Shown piece by piece: positions 7,492-14,787 of a stretch of DNA of 64,000 nucleotides. The DNA is from Chloroflexota bacterium. GTDB lineage: Bacteria; Chloroflexota; Anaerolineae; Anaerolineales; Villigracilaceae. Location: NCBI GenBank assembly GCA_023459215.1, contig JAEWVF010000074.1, positions 27,044 through 91,043 on the forward strand, read 5' to 3'. The notes below the pieces were generated by a model, which was not told where the DNA came from, ran no database searches, and worked only from the letters and a program-made list of their open reading frames with translations. Numbering within the stretch: position 1 is the stretch's first letter; each line of letters opens with the position of its first letter. The position numbers were made by a program, and so were the translations under genes.

Positions 7492-8334
7492 ATGTCACTC
7501 AACTTAATGGCAATTACGAACGGGTCAGAAACGGGCTGGGCGGCCATCGAGTATGCAGCCTGGCTGGCCCGGCACTTTCAGACGCGGCTTTCGCTGCTCG
7601 GCCTGGCCGAGGCAAACGACTCCGAACATCCGCTCGAAGAAATTTTCAGCCGCGCGGTCGCCCTTTTCCAAAAGGAAAACATCCCATACTCGCTGCTGGT
7701 GCAAAACGGACAGGCCGAGGATGTTCTGGCCGCGTTTGCGCGCAAACACGATGAGTATCTGTATATCCTTGGCCCACTCGGCCGTTCGCCGCTGCGGCGC
7801 TTGATCTCCGGGCGCTCTTTTCGACATATCATGGCGGATATCAAAGCGCCCATCCTGTATGTTCCCGCGCTGCGGCTGCCGGTGCGCAAGGTGCTGGTCT
7901 GCATGGGCGGACTGGGCTACAGTGTCACCGCTGAACACCTGGGAATGCAGCTTGCCCAAATTCACGGGGCAAGCGTCAGCCTGTTGACCGTTATCCCACC
8001 GATTGAATTCGATTATCCCGAGGCGCGGCGGATGCGCGCTGAACCGGCCTCGCTGCTGGAAAGCGATACGCTAACCGGGCATTACCTGCGCGCCGGACTG
8101 AAAACCGCTCACCAGATGGGGCTTGAGGCGCTGGTAAAAATCCGCCAGGGGACGGTTGTCCAGGAAATCCTGGGGGAATTGAAAGAAGGCAATTATGACC
8201 TGGTCTGCATGGGCTCGACTTACAGCTCGCAAGGCCTGCGTCAGTTTTTCACCCCCAACGTTACCGCCGAAGTGGCCGAGGCTGCCGAATGCCCAATCCT
8301 TACGGCCCGCTATAACGGCGAGGAGGAACAATAG
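7492..8334 (+). CDS. Universal stress protein with two UspA domains
   Basis: A 280-residue cytosolic protein made of two UspA folds, about residues 1-120 and 125-275. The second has KVLVCMGGLGYS at its start, LVCMGSTYSS in the middle, and AEAAECPIL near the end. The full nucleotide-binding motif GxxGx9GS is not intact in either half, so ATP binding is doubtful. It is the last gene of an operon that starts at elp3 or at the transporter pair. A hairpin terminator follows. Confidence 0.88.
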   Translation: MSLNLMAITNGSETGWAAIEYAAWLARHFQTRLSLLGLAEANDSEHPLEEIFSRAVALFQKENIPYSLLVQNGQAEDVLAAFARKHDEYLYILGPLGRSPLRRLISGRSFRHIMADIKAPILYVPALRLPVRKVLVCMGGLGYSVTAEHLGMQLAQIHGASVSLLTVIPPIEFDYPEARRMRAEPASLLESDTLTGHYLRAGLKTAHQMGLEALVKIRQGTVVQEILGELKEGNYDLVCMGSTYSSQGLRQFFTPNVTAEVAEAAECPILTARYNGEEEQ

Positions 8335-8359
8335 AATCCGCCCCCGCCTGTTTCAAACA

Positions 8360-8396
8360 AAAATCCCGACTGCGCATTTGCCAGTCGGGATTTTTG
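8360..8396 (+). terminator. Rho-independent terminator
   Basis: Stem AAAATCCCGACT / AGTCGGGATTTTT, loop of about 11 bases, T-rich tail. It ends the transporter-Usp operon. Confidence 0.9.
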
Positions 8397-8537
8397 TTCA
8401 GACGCCTGCCTGCCAAACCCAACGAATCTGTAATGAACACTTTCAGAATGGCGGGGTTTTAATGGATGTAGGGAACAAAATCGCTACATGTTGCGTCTTA
8501 TTCTGTAGTTATCCGTATACCAACAAGGAGGTACTCT
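8397..8537. other. Leader region of the 40-residue membrane peptide gene
   Basis: This 141-base stretch has no gene. It holds a small inverted repeat, ATGTAG...CTACAT (about 8465-8488), just before a possible weak promoter (TTGCGT followed by an A/T-rich stretch). It may be an operator, but no family is recognised. Confidence 0.3.
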
Positions 8538-8660
8538 ATGGATCCGATCATCGTTATTGTACTGTTCATCTTAATTGCGCTGTTTGTTCCCATCAGCCTG
8601 GCAAGTATCCTCTTCAGCAAGCAGGATTGTGACGATTCACGCGTTATCCTGCCCAAGTAA
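8538..8660 (+). CDS. 40-residue single-pass membrane peptide
   Basis: An open frame of 41 codons starts at an ATG preceded by a near-perfect ribosome site (AAGGAGG, 7 bases away). It encodes MDPIIVIVLFILIALFVPIS, then about 20 residues ending DDSRVILPK. Residues 4-25 form one membrane helix; the tail is polar with one Cys. It has its own terminator. The strong ribosome site, isolated position and terminator argue that it is real although very short. The family is not recognised; small membrane peptides often modulate transporters, and corA is the next gene, but this is only a guess. Confidence 0.65.
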   Translation: MDPIIVIVLFILIALFVPISLASILFSKQDCDDSRVILPK

Positions 8661-8686
8661 AACTTAAAACACAGTCGCTTCAGCTT

Positions 8687-8717
8687 ACAGCGCGCCAGTT
8701 GGCGCGCTGTTTTTTTC
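8687..8717. terminator. Strong bidirectional terminator
   Basis: An 11-bp perfect stem ACAGCGCGCCA / TGGCGCGCTGT with a 2-base loop, followed by seven T. It separates the 40-residue peptide gene from convergent corA. Confidence 0.9.
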
Positions 8718-8726
8718 GGGAGAGGA

Positions 8727-9707
8727 CTATACCCAGGTTTGGCGCTTCATCCAGAAAAACATGGCAACGGGCAAAACCAGCAAGCCCAGCAAAGTTACAA
8801 AAAAGACCAGGCGGCTTGTCCAGCCGAAAAGGTCGGCGGAGGCCTCGAAAAAATTCATTCCAAAGAAACCGGTGATAAAACTGAGCGGCATGAAGAGGGT
8901 GGTGATAATGGTCAAGATTTTCATAATGTCGTTCATGCGATTGTTGACCGCCGACAGATACGTATCCAGTGCGCCGCTGACCAAATCGCGCATCGATTCG
9001 TTCAAATCATGCAAACGCACCAGGTGATCGTAAACGTCGCGGAAGAAAATCCGATCCTTGGGGTCGATGACCTGGTAATCGTCGCGGGCCAGTTTGTTGA
9101 GCACCTCGCGCTGGGGCATCAGGATGCGCCGCATCACCTGCAAAGCCCGCTTCAAGGCGAAAATCTCCTGGATGGTTTCCTGTCCGGGGTTGCCCAACAC
9201 CTTATTTTCAATATCATCGATTTTGGCATCCAATTTTTCGACGCTGGGCATATAATCCGCGACCAGGGTATCGACCAGTTTATAAAGAAGGTGGTCAGGC
9301 CCGTGGGTAACGTGCCGGGAATCACGGAAGCTGGATTGGTAAGTCTTATTTACGCAAGCCAGGGGCGTATCGTGGTGGGTGACTACATAATTTGGGCCCA
9401 GGAAAACATCCAATTCGCTGATGCGCGCATCCAAATCGTCCTCCAACTCGAGGGCGTTCAAGACGATATAAAGGTATTCGTCCCAGTCATCCACCTTTGG
9501 GGAATGCGATTCTTCCAGGGCGTCATCCACCGCCAGGGGGTGAAAGCGGAAAATGCCGGTCAGGATTGGCTCAGCCGCCGGGTCCGGCTCACCGTCAAAA
9601 TCGATCCACAACAGGGCCTGCGGGTTTTTCAGCAAGCCGGCATATTCCAGCACCGGGATGTCGGTGCGAATCCCCTCTCCGGGGATGTAACAAAGTGAAC
9701 GAATCAT
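8727..9707 (-). CDS. corA: CorA-type magnesium/cobalt channel
   Basis: A 326-residue CorA family protein, the pentameric channel for Mg2+ or Co2+ import. The cytosolic alpha/beta and long stalk-helix part covers residues 1 to about 265. Two membrane helices follow, the first ending in the selectivity motif GMN at 283-285 (FFGMNF). The C-terminus is basic (MKRQTWV), as in the family's positive ring. It stands alone on the minus strand; the AT-rich region upstream should hold its promoter. A paralogous Zn2+ exporter (ZntB) is less likely because ZntB proteins usually carry a different flanking sequence. Confidence 0.93.
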   Translation of the reverse strand: MIRSLCYIPGEGIRTDIPVLEYAGLLKNPQALLWIDFDGEPDPAAEPILTGIFRFHPLAVDDALEESHSPKVDDWDEYLYIVLNALELEDDLDARISELDVFLGPNYVVTHHDTPLACVNKTYQSSFRDSRHVTHGPDHLLYKLVDTLVADYMPSVEKLDAKIDDIENKVLGNPGQETIQEIFALKRALQVMRRILMPQREVLNKLARDDYQVIDPKDRIFFRDVYDHLVRLHDLNESMRDLVSGALDTYLSAVNNRMNDIMKILTIITTLFMPLSFITGFFGMNFFEASADLFGWTSRLVFFVTLLGLLVLPVAMFFWMKRQTWV

Positions 9708-9719
9708 GGGACCTCTCGA

Positions 9720-9835
9720 TAAAAAGTCAAAAGAAAATAAACAATTTCAATATTATCAATTTAATATTCAATATTTATTGATTTTAATCTTGACATTATT
9801 AAATATATTGCTATAATGTTTTTAGATATTCGAAA
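9720..9835. promoter_or_regulatory. AT-rich divergent control region
   Basis: About 110 bases between corA and the five-gene operon are over 80 percent A+T in an otherwise GC-rich stretch. The words CAATATT, AATATT and ATTGAT recur in both orientations (for example 9749-9783). Such a tract could act as an UP element or be bound by an AT-preferring or operon-encoded regulator such as the DUF2089 protein. Binding is inference. Confidence 0.5.
9790..9817 (+). promoter_or_regulatory. Consensus sigma-70 promoter
   Basis: TTGACA at 9790-9795 and TATAAT at 9812-9817 are both perfect, with a 16-base spacer. Transcription would start near 9824, about 37 bases before the first gene of the operon. It is the best vegetative promoter in the window on the plus strand. 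Confidence 0.85.
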
Positions 9836-9860
9836 GAGAGTTTGCGAATTGGAGGTAAAC

Positions 9861-10094
9861 ATGTATACGCCCTGGTTTAGCAGCACCAACGAGACCGCCC
9901 AGTTAATCTTGAAAGCCGGCCAGCAGGATTACCTGGACTTTATCGAACTTACCGGCCAGACAGATTCGAACCGAAAAACAACCACCTGGCAGACAGCCAT
10001 GCTGATTTCATTTGCCGATTTATTGATTGAGAGCGGCACAAAAATCAAACGAAATGCTGCCTCACATCTCTACACCTCGCTTCAGACCCGCTAG
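9861..10094 (+). CDS. Small protein of unknown function heading the DUF2089 operon
   Basis: A 77-residue soluble protein starting at an ATG preceded by GGAGG. The frame is open 15 codons upstream, but that part lies in the promoter. The sequence has no cysteines and no membrane helix. Features are WFSSTNETAQLILKAGQQ at the N-terminus and a helical middle, WQTAMLISFADLLIESG. It is not recognised. It is 8 bases before the DUF2089 gene and shares the strong promoter. Confidence 0.72.
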   Translation: MYTPWFSSTNETAQLILKAGQQDYLDFIELTGQTDSNRKTTTWQTAMLISFADLLIESGTKIKRNAASHLYTSLQTR

Positions 10095-10102
10095 GAGCCG
10101 CC

Positions 10103-10486
10103 ATGAAAACATCCATTACTCGCTGCCCAGTCTGTGATAACGAATTGATGGTTACCCGCCTGCATTGTGATGTCTGCGACACCACCCTGGAAGGACGCTT
10201 TACCGGGGGGCCATTCTCACATCTTAGCACAGAACAACTCAATTTTATCGAGGTCTTTATCCGCTGCGAAGGAAAAATCAATCGCATGGAAACGGAACTG
10301 GGCCTCTCCTACCCAACCATCCGCAACCGCCTGCACGAAGTAATCCGCACCCTCGGCTACGAGCCAGGCAAGGAAGAAGTCGTTGAGGTAAGCGAGGATC
10401 GCCGCCGTAAAATTCTGGAAGACCTGGATGCCGGCAAAATCTCTGCCGATGCGGCCATGCGCATTTTGCGCGGCGAGGAGGAATAA
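10103..10486 (+). CDS. DUF2089 family zinc-ribbon/helix-turn-helix protein
   Basis: A 127-residue protein of the DUF2089 family. Residues 8-25 form a zinc ribbon with C8, C11, C22 and C25. A helix-turn-helix follows (GKINRMETELGL, SYPTIRNRLHEV), so it is probably a DNA-binding regulator, perhaps of this operon. The C-terminal 30 residues (RRKILEDLDAGKISADAAMRIL) carry the helical GKIS motif found also in the three genes after it. The stop overlaps the next start as TAATG. Confidence 0.9.
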   Translation: MKTSITRCPVCDNELMVTRLHCDVCDTTLEGRFTGGPFSHLSTEQLNFIEVFIRCEGKINRMETELGLSYPTIRNRLHEVIRTLGYEPGKEEVVEVSEDRRRKILEDLDAGKISADAAMRILRGEEE

Positions 10487-11721
10487 TGCGCTACGAGAAC
10501 TTTACCTGTTCGCCCGGCGCTGTTTTGCAGGTCACCTCGGTCGATGGCGATTTGCAAGTCACCGGCTGGGAACGGCCTGAAATCATGGCCAAAACCAGCG
10601 GCAGCGAATTGGAAATCGTCAAAGGCGAGCATGCTTGCCAAATTCGCTGCGATGATGACCTGATCCTGTACCTGCCCTGCCAGGTTGCCCTGGAAATCGG
10701 CTCGATTGGCGGCGACATGGATTTACGCGCCATGGAAAAACCTGCCAAAATCGGCAGCGTGGGCGGCGACCTGCAAATCAACAGCGTTGGCGGGCTAAAA
10801 ATTGACAGCGTCGGCGGCGATCTGAACAGCCGCTCCGTGCAGGGCAATTGCCAGATCAGCCATGTCGGCGGGGATGTTTCCCTGACCGGCATCAGCGGCG
10901 ATGTTACGCTCGGATCTGTCGGCGCTGACCTTTATGTTCGGGATGTAAAAGGCGCCATTTCAGCCCAGGTTGGGGCGGATGCAATCCTGTTCGTTCACCC
11001 GCTCGCCGGGCGCGAATACAATATCGTAGCCGGCAGCGACATCCTCTTGCGCCTGCCGCTGGATGCAAGCGCAGAACTGCACCTGGTCGGCGGCGGGATG
11101 GATGCGATTCGAGTCGATTTCCCCGGCGTCGAGTTGGAAGACCTGCACAGCCCATGCCATCTGACGCTGGGCGGCGGCGAGGCTTCCATCCAGTTGACCG
11201 CCGGCGCAGATGTTATCGTTACCCATCGCGCCGAAGAGTGGGAATCAATGGCCGAGTTTGGCCCGGATGCCTGGAACTCACGCGATTTTCCCGGAATCCC
11301 GCCTATTCCTCCCATTCCTCCGATCCCCCCGATCCCACCCATCCCTGATCTGTCTGGTCTTTCAGAACTGGGCAAACTGGGAAAGCTATCCAAGTTATCG
11401 GGCATCAACGAAAAGCTTAACGAACGGTTGGGCCATCAGAGTGAGAGAATGAACCGGCGCATGGAAGAAGTTGGCCGGCGCACCGAGGCGGCCATGCGCC
11501 GCGCCGAACAGAAAATCCGCGCGGCTGAACAGCGTCAGCGTTTCTCGGTGGTTGGCGGCGGTCGCAAGAGTGTCAATATCAATTTTGGCGGCCCGGTCCA
11601 AACTCCGCAGTCCGAACCGGTCAGCGACGAGGAACGTTTGGCGATTTTGAAGATGCTGCAAGAGAAGAAAATCAGCCTGGCCGAAGCGGAACAATTACTG
11701 GCAGCGCTGGATGGCAAATAA
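10486..11721 (+). CDS. DUF4097 beta-solenoid-like protein with GKIS tail
   Basis: A 411-residue protein. Residues 1-260 are made of short repeated strands around the word SVGGDL/SIGGDM, as in DUF4097 proteins (YvlB/LiaX type, adhesin-like beta-solenoid). About residues 268-288 are an (IPP)n linker of six units. Residues 305-350 form a charged coiled coil. The last 30 residues (DEERLAILKMLQEKKISLAE) repeat the GKIS-type motif. There is no signal peptide, so it acts in the cytosol or at the inner membrane. In Firmicutes such proteins take part in envelope-stress responses; that role here is inferred. Confidence 0.85.
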   Translation: MRYENFTCSPGAVLQVTSVDGDLQVTGWERPEIMAKTSGSELEIVKGEHACQIRCDDDLILYLPCQVALEIGSIGGDMDLRAMEKPAKIGSVGGDLQINSVGGLKIDSVGGDLNSRSVQGNCQISHVGGDVSLTGISGDVTLGSVGADLYVRDVKGAISAQVGADAILFVHPLAGREYNIVAGSDILLRLPLDASAELHLVGGGMDAIRVDFPGVELEDLHSPCHLTLGGGEASIQLTAGADVIVTHRAEEWESMAEFGPDAWNSRDFPGIPPIPPIPPIPPIPPIPDLSGLSELGKLGKLSKLSGINEKLNERLGHQSERMNRRMEEVGRRTEAAMRRAEQKIRAAEQRQRFSVVGGGRKSVNINFGGPVQTPQSEPVSDEERLAILKMLQEKKISLAEAEQLLAALDGK

Positions 11722-11733
11722 CAGGAGGCCAAG

Positions 11734-12357
11734 ATGACCGATAGTGAACGCGCCCAAATCCTAAAGATGATTGAGGAAGGCAAGATTACCGCCGAAGAGG
11801 GCTTGAAGTTGATGCAAGCCCTGGCCCAGGATGAACCCGAGCAGGAGATTCCAGAATCGGAAACGGCAGCAGGCGGCGAGGCCGAATGGCAGCCCGCTCC
11901 GCCTGACCCGGTGGTGGAAAGGCTCAAGCGGCGGGTGCGCTCCTTTTACATGCTGCCCCTATTTGGCGGCACATTCCTGACCGTGCTCTTTGCCTGGTTG
12001 ATGTACCAGTCCATCGAAAAAGGCTCGATGGGGGTCGTGTTTTATTGCCTGCTCTTCCCGGCCTTGTTGTTCGGCATTTTACTGCTGACCGTCGGCGCAG
12101 CCAGCCAGAAATCGAGCTGGGTGTATGTGGATGTGCAGCGCAAACCCGGCGAGAAACCGGGCCGGATCATGCTGGGCTTTCCGCTTGATCTGGCGCGCTG
12201 GCTGATGAACACGTTCAAGGGCAATATTCCGCACCAGGAACGCGAGAAAGCCGATATGGTGATGCAGGTGATGAATGAAACCACCAGCAAGGACCCGATT
12301 GTGGTTCAGGTGGATGAAGGCGACGACGGCGATAAAGTGAACGTCTATATCGGATAG
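11734..12357 (+). CDS. Membrane protein with N-terminal GKIS (SHOCT-like) motif
   Basis: A 207-residue protein. Residues 1-30 (SERAQILKMIEEGKITAEEG) are the same short helical motif as in the neighbours. A Glu/Pro-rich linker leads to two membrane helices near 70-90 and 98-121, then a C-terminal cytosolic part of about 80 residues ending VNVYIG. It is 12 bases after the DUF4097 gene, with an AGGAGG ribosome site. The shared motif suggests that this membrane protein and the soluble DUF4097 and DUF2089 proteins interact. Confidence 0.8.
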   Translation: MTDSERAQILKMIEEGKITAEEGLKLMQALAQDEPEQEIPESETAAGGEAEWQPAPPDPVVERLKRRVRSFYMLPLFGGTFLTVLFAWLMYQSIEKGSMGVVFYCLLFPALLFGILLLTVGAASQKSSWVYVDVQRKPGEKPGRIMLGFPLDLARWLMNTFKGNIPHQEREKADMVMQVMNETTSKDPIVVQVDEGDDGDKVNVYIG

Positions 12358-12367
12358 GAGGTGCGTA

Positions 12368-12754
12368 ATGGCAACCGCTGAAGAACGAATGAAGATCTTG
12401 AAGATGATCGATGAAGGCAAAATCAGTGCGGAGGAGGGCGCGAAGCTGCTGGCCACCTTGAGCGAAAACCGCCGCCCGGCGGGCAGCGCCGGCAACCTTT
12501 CACGCGGATTTGGCGGGGCGCGCTGGCTGCGGGTGCGCGTGACCGACGTCGCAACCGGGCGCTCGAAGGCAACGGTGCAACTGCCGTTAAACCTGCTGGA
12601 CGCCGGAATGAAAATCGGCGCTCATTTTGCCGCCGAAGTGAACGGAGTGGACATGGCAACCATCATGGAAGCCTTGCGCTCAGGCATGACCGGCAAAATC
12701 ATCGATGTGATCGACGAAAAAGATGGCGAACACGTTGAAATCTTTGTCGAATAG
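12368..12754 (+). CDS. GKIS-motif (SHOCT-like) cytosolic protein
   Basis: A 128-residue protein. Residues 4-30 are the operon motif again (ERMKILKMIDEGKISAEEG), followed by a Gly/Arg-rich linker and a C-terminal domain from about residue 52 (WLRVRVTDVATG, then VQLPLNLLDAGMKIG). That second domain also occurs in YvlB-like proteins after the motif. It is the last gene of the operon: a ribosome site GGAGGTG precedes it, and a very strong terminator follows. Confidence 0.82.
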   Translation: MATAEERMKILKMIDEGKISAEEGAKLLATLSENRRPAGSAGNLSRGFGGARWLRVRVTDVATGRSKATVQLPLNLLDAGMKIGAHFAAEVNGVDMATIMEALRSGMTGKIIDVIDEKDGEHVEIFVE

Positions 12755-12799
12755 CTAAAAATAGCTGAGCCAAGCAGATTATTTCCCCATTCCTGCGGG

Positions 12800-12851
12800 A
12801 AAGACGCGGAGACACAGAGATTTTAGACTCTGTGTCTCCGCGTCTTTTTTT
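12800..12851. terminator. Long-stem bidirectional terminator
   Basis: A stem of about 19 bp (AAGACGCGGAGACACAGAG / CTCTGTGTCTCCGCGTCTT) with an 8-base loop and a run of T. It separates the DUF2089 operon from the convergent DinB-like gene. Confidence 0.92.
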
Positions 12852-12871
12852 ATAAAGATAAACAGGCTTGT

Positions 12872-13348
12872 TCAGGCTGCCGCAGCCTGGTCGATCAACT
12901 TGCGCACATCTTCGGCGTGTTCAAATTCGTGTTCGATGAAAACATTCAACAGGCTGCGCAGGTCGCCTTCATCACCCCAGGGCATGATAAAGCGCTGGCC
13001 GGCTTTTTCAAGCGGCATATTGCTGACCAGGTCGATCAGCATCTCGCGGGTATGAATGTACTCGCGGTAAATGTGGTCATAATCGAGGCCTTCACGGGTG
13101 GCAACTGTTTCGGCGTTATACAGATCGACTCCGCGCGCCGCCGGAGTGCCGGGTTCGCGCCCGGCAATATGGGCGCTCAGCGAAGCAATGATGGCATCGT
13201 CCCAGCCGGCAATATGCGCCAGGATTTCGCGAATCGTCCAAAGCGGGTAGATTTTGCGGTTCTTGTCGATTTCATCGAGATGGGCGATCATTTCTGAGCG
13301 CGCTTTTTTTAGCTGGCCAACCAGTTCAAAGCGAATATCAGCGGTCAT
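12872..13348 (-). CDS. DinB superfamily protein (ClbS/DfsB-like)
   Basis: A 158-residue four-helix-bundle protein of the DinB superfamily, closest in feel to the DUF1706 (ClbS/DfsB) group. Visible features are WTIREILAHIAGWDDAI and a C-terminal EHEFEHAEDVRKL. The scattered histidines are where DinB proteins bind a metal. ClbS is a colibactin-resistance hydrolase and other members are thiol transferases; the substrate here is unknown. ATG 13348 is chosen because the longer frame would run into the upstream DUF4126 gene, which ends at 13363. Confidence 0.8.
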   Translation of the reverse strand: MTADIRFELVGQLKKARSEMIAHLDEIDKNRKIYPLWTIREILAHIAGWDDAIIASLSAHIAGREPGTPAARGVDLYNAETVATREGLDYDHIYREYIHTREMLIDLVSNMPLEKAGQRFIMPWGDEGDLRSLLNVFIEHEFEHAEDVRKLIDQAAAA

Positions 13349-13362
13349 ATTTTTCTCACTTC

Positions 13363-13932
13363 CTAAGCGGTTTGGGGACGGCTGAAACGATGCACAAGCC
13401 ACCAAATCAAGAGGGCAGCCAGAATCAGCAGTAAAACACCCATCAAGACCGGGATAATCATCGCCAACAGCGAGGTGGTCGTGGCAATGACATCTTCAGC
13501 GAAGCTGACCAGCGGATTGGCCGCGCCGCCAGTGGTGGCCGTCACCGCCGGGCGGACCGCCGCCGCTTTGACGGTATGCACGCCGCCCGCGACCAACAAG
13601 CCGCAGGCCAGCGACAGCACCGGGGAAACATCCGTCAGCACCTGGGCCGAGGCGGCAAAGACAATGGCCCCGGCTATTGGGCGGACGAAGGTCTGGATGG
13701 CATCGTTGATGTGGTTGACCGCCGGAAAGCTGTCAGCCAGGAATTCGATGATAATCAGCACCCCGATCAGCACCATGATCCAGGGATTGGTCAGGGTGTC
13801 AAAGGGGGCCTGGAGCTTGAACCAGTCGGTATAGCGGGCGATGACTGCAATCACCATCAGCGGGATGTAGGCGTTCAATCCGGCGCTGGCCGAAAGGCCA
13901 AAAGCAGAAAAGATTCCGGTTAGAAGTTCCAT
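13363..13932 (-). CDS. DUF4126 membrane protein
   Basis: A 189-residue membrane protein. It begins with SAFGLSASAGLNAYIPLM, the typical start of DUF4126, and carries the conserved GLLVAGGVHTVKAAAVRP in the middle. Four to five membrane helices are visible, and the last ends in a basic tail. Function is unknown. It lies 14 bases upstream of the DinB-like gene on the same strand, so they probably form one transcript. Confidence 0.87.
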   Translation of the reverse strand: MELLTGIFSAFGLSASAGLNAYIPLMVIAVIARYTDWFKLQAPFDTLTNPWIMVLIGVLIIIEFLADSFPAVNHINDAIQTFVRPIAGAIVFAASAQVLTDVSPVLSLACGLLVAGGVHTVKAAAVRPAVTATTGGAANPLVSFAEDVIATTTSLLAMIIPVLMGVLLLILAALLIWWLVHRFSRPQTA

Positions 13933-14028
13933 GGGGGGAGTCCTTTCATTAATCGAGAGCTATTTCATTGTATCAAAAATCGACTGGGCATATGTAAAGC
14001 ATACGCCGATTTTCGTGAATCGTTGCGG

Positions 14029-14772
14029 TTAAATCGGTTTCAACAAAACGATACTGCGCTTCCCCAACTGGAAATGCTCGAGGCGCTGGTAACCGGCATG
14101 GGCTGGTTTTTGCTGTTTATCGGAAACAAGCGCCACAACGCTGGCAGCCGACAGGATTCCGCGCAAGGCGTCCAGCAACAGCCACAGGGGCGATTGAGTT
14201 GGGCCGCGCCCTGCCTCCTGCCAGTGGGAATGCTGTCCGTAAGGAACATCGCTAAAGACGATGTCAACCGTTCCCGGCGGAATCTGGCGGGTGAGCGCAT
14301 CCCGGTCGAGGGCGTTGGCCTGAAATGCCTGTACTTTTAAATCCGCGAGAGGCTTGCTCTGCAAACGATGCGCGCTGAACAGCGCCTGCCGATGGGAATC
14401 CTTCTGGTACAGGGTCAGCAACCTGTCGAGTTCGGCGATGCGTTCATCCATACCTGCCGCACTCAACAGGCCCAGGTTGCGGCTGGCCAGGGCAACGGCT
14501 TTTTCGTCCACATCGGATGCGGTAATCTCTTTAATGTGATGACCGTGCAGAAAGCCCAGCACGCTAAGATGATAAGCCGCGCCGCAGCAGGGATCATACA
14601 GATGGCACGGGGTGGATATTGAATAATTTTTCTCGCGCTGGGCCAGGCAGCGCTGGAAGATTTCACTGGCCAAGCGCACCGGGAAAGCCGGATGACCCGG
14701 CAAGCTGTAAAGCACCCGCCCGCTGCTGTAATCCGAATAATCCCGATCTGCGCTTTCGTACTTGTATTGCAT
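14029..14772 (-). CDS. AviRa-like 23S rRNA methyltransferase
   Basis: A 247-residue protein close in length and layout to AviRa, the avilamycin-resistance enzyme of Streptomyces viridochromogenes that methylates G2535 of 23S rRNA. The N-terminus has SGRVLYSLPGHPAFPVRLAS. The SAM site is YDPCCGAAYHLSVLGFLHG, and the catalytic region is IVFSDVPYGQHSHW. The normal role in this organism (housekeeping rRNA modification or resistance) cannot be decided from sequence. It is followed closely on the same strand by no gene; the upstream DUF2085 gene ends 15 bases before it and may share its transcript. Confidence 0.85.
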   Translation of the reverse strand: MQYKYESADRDYSDYSSGRVLYSLPGHPAFPVRLASEIFQRCLAQREKNYSISTPCHLYDPCCGAAYHLSVLGFLHGHHIKEITASDVDEKAVALASRNLGLLSAAGMDERIAELDRLLTLYQKDSHRQALFSAHRLQSKPLADLKVQAFQANALDRDALTRQIPPGTVDIVFSDVPYGQHSHWQEAGRGPTQSPLWLLLDALRGILSAASVVALVSDKQQKPAHAGYQRLEHFQLGKRSIVLLKPI

Positions 14773-14787
14773 GGCTGCCTTCAGGCT

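Noticed and set aside
9720..9835. Magnesium riboswitch before corA
   Set aside because: The sequence is mostly A and T with no stable GC stems or known conserved core.
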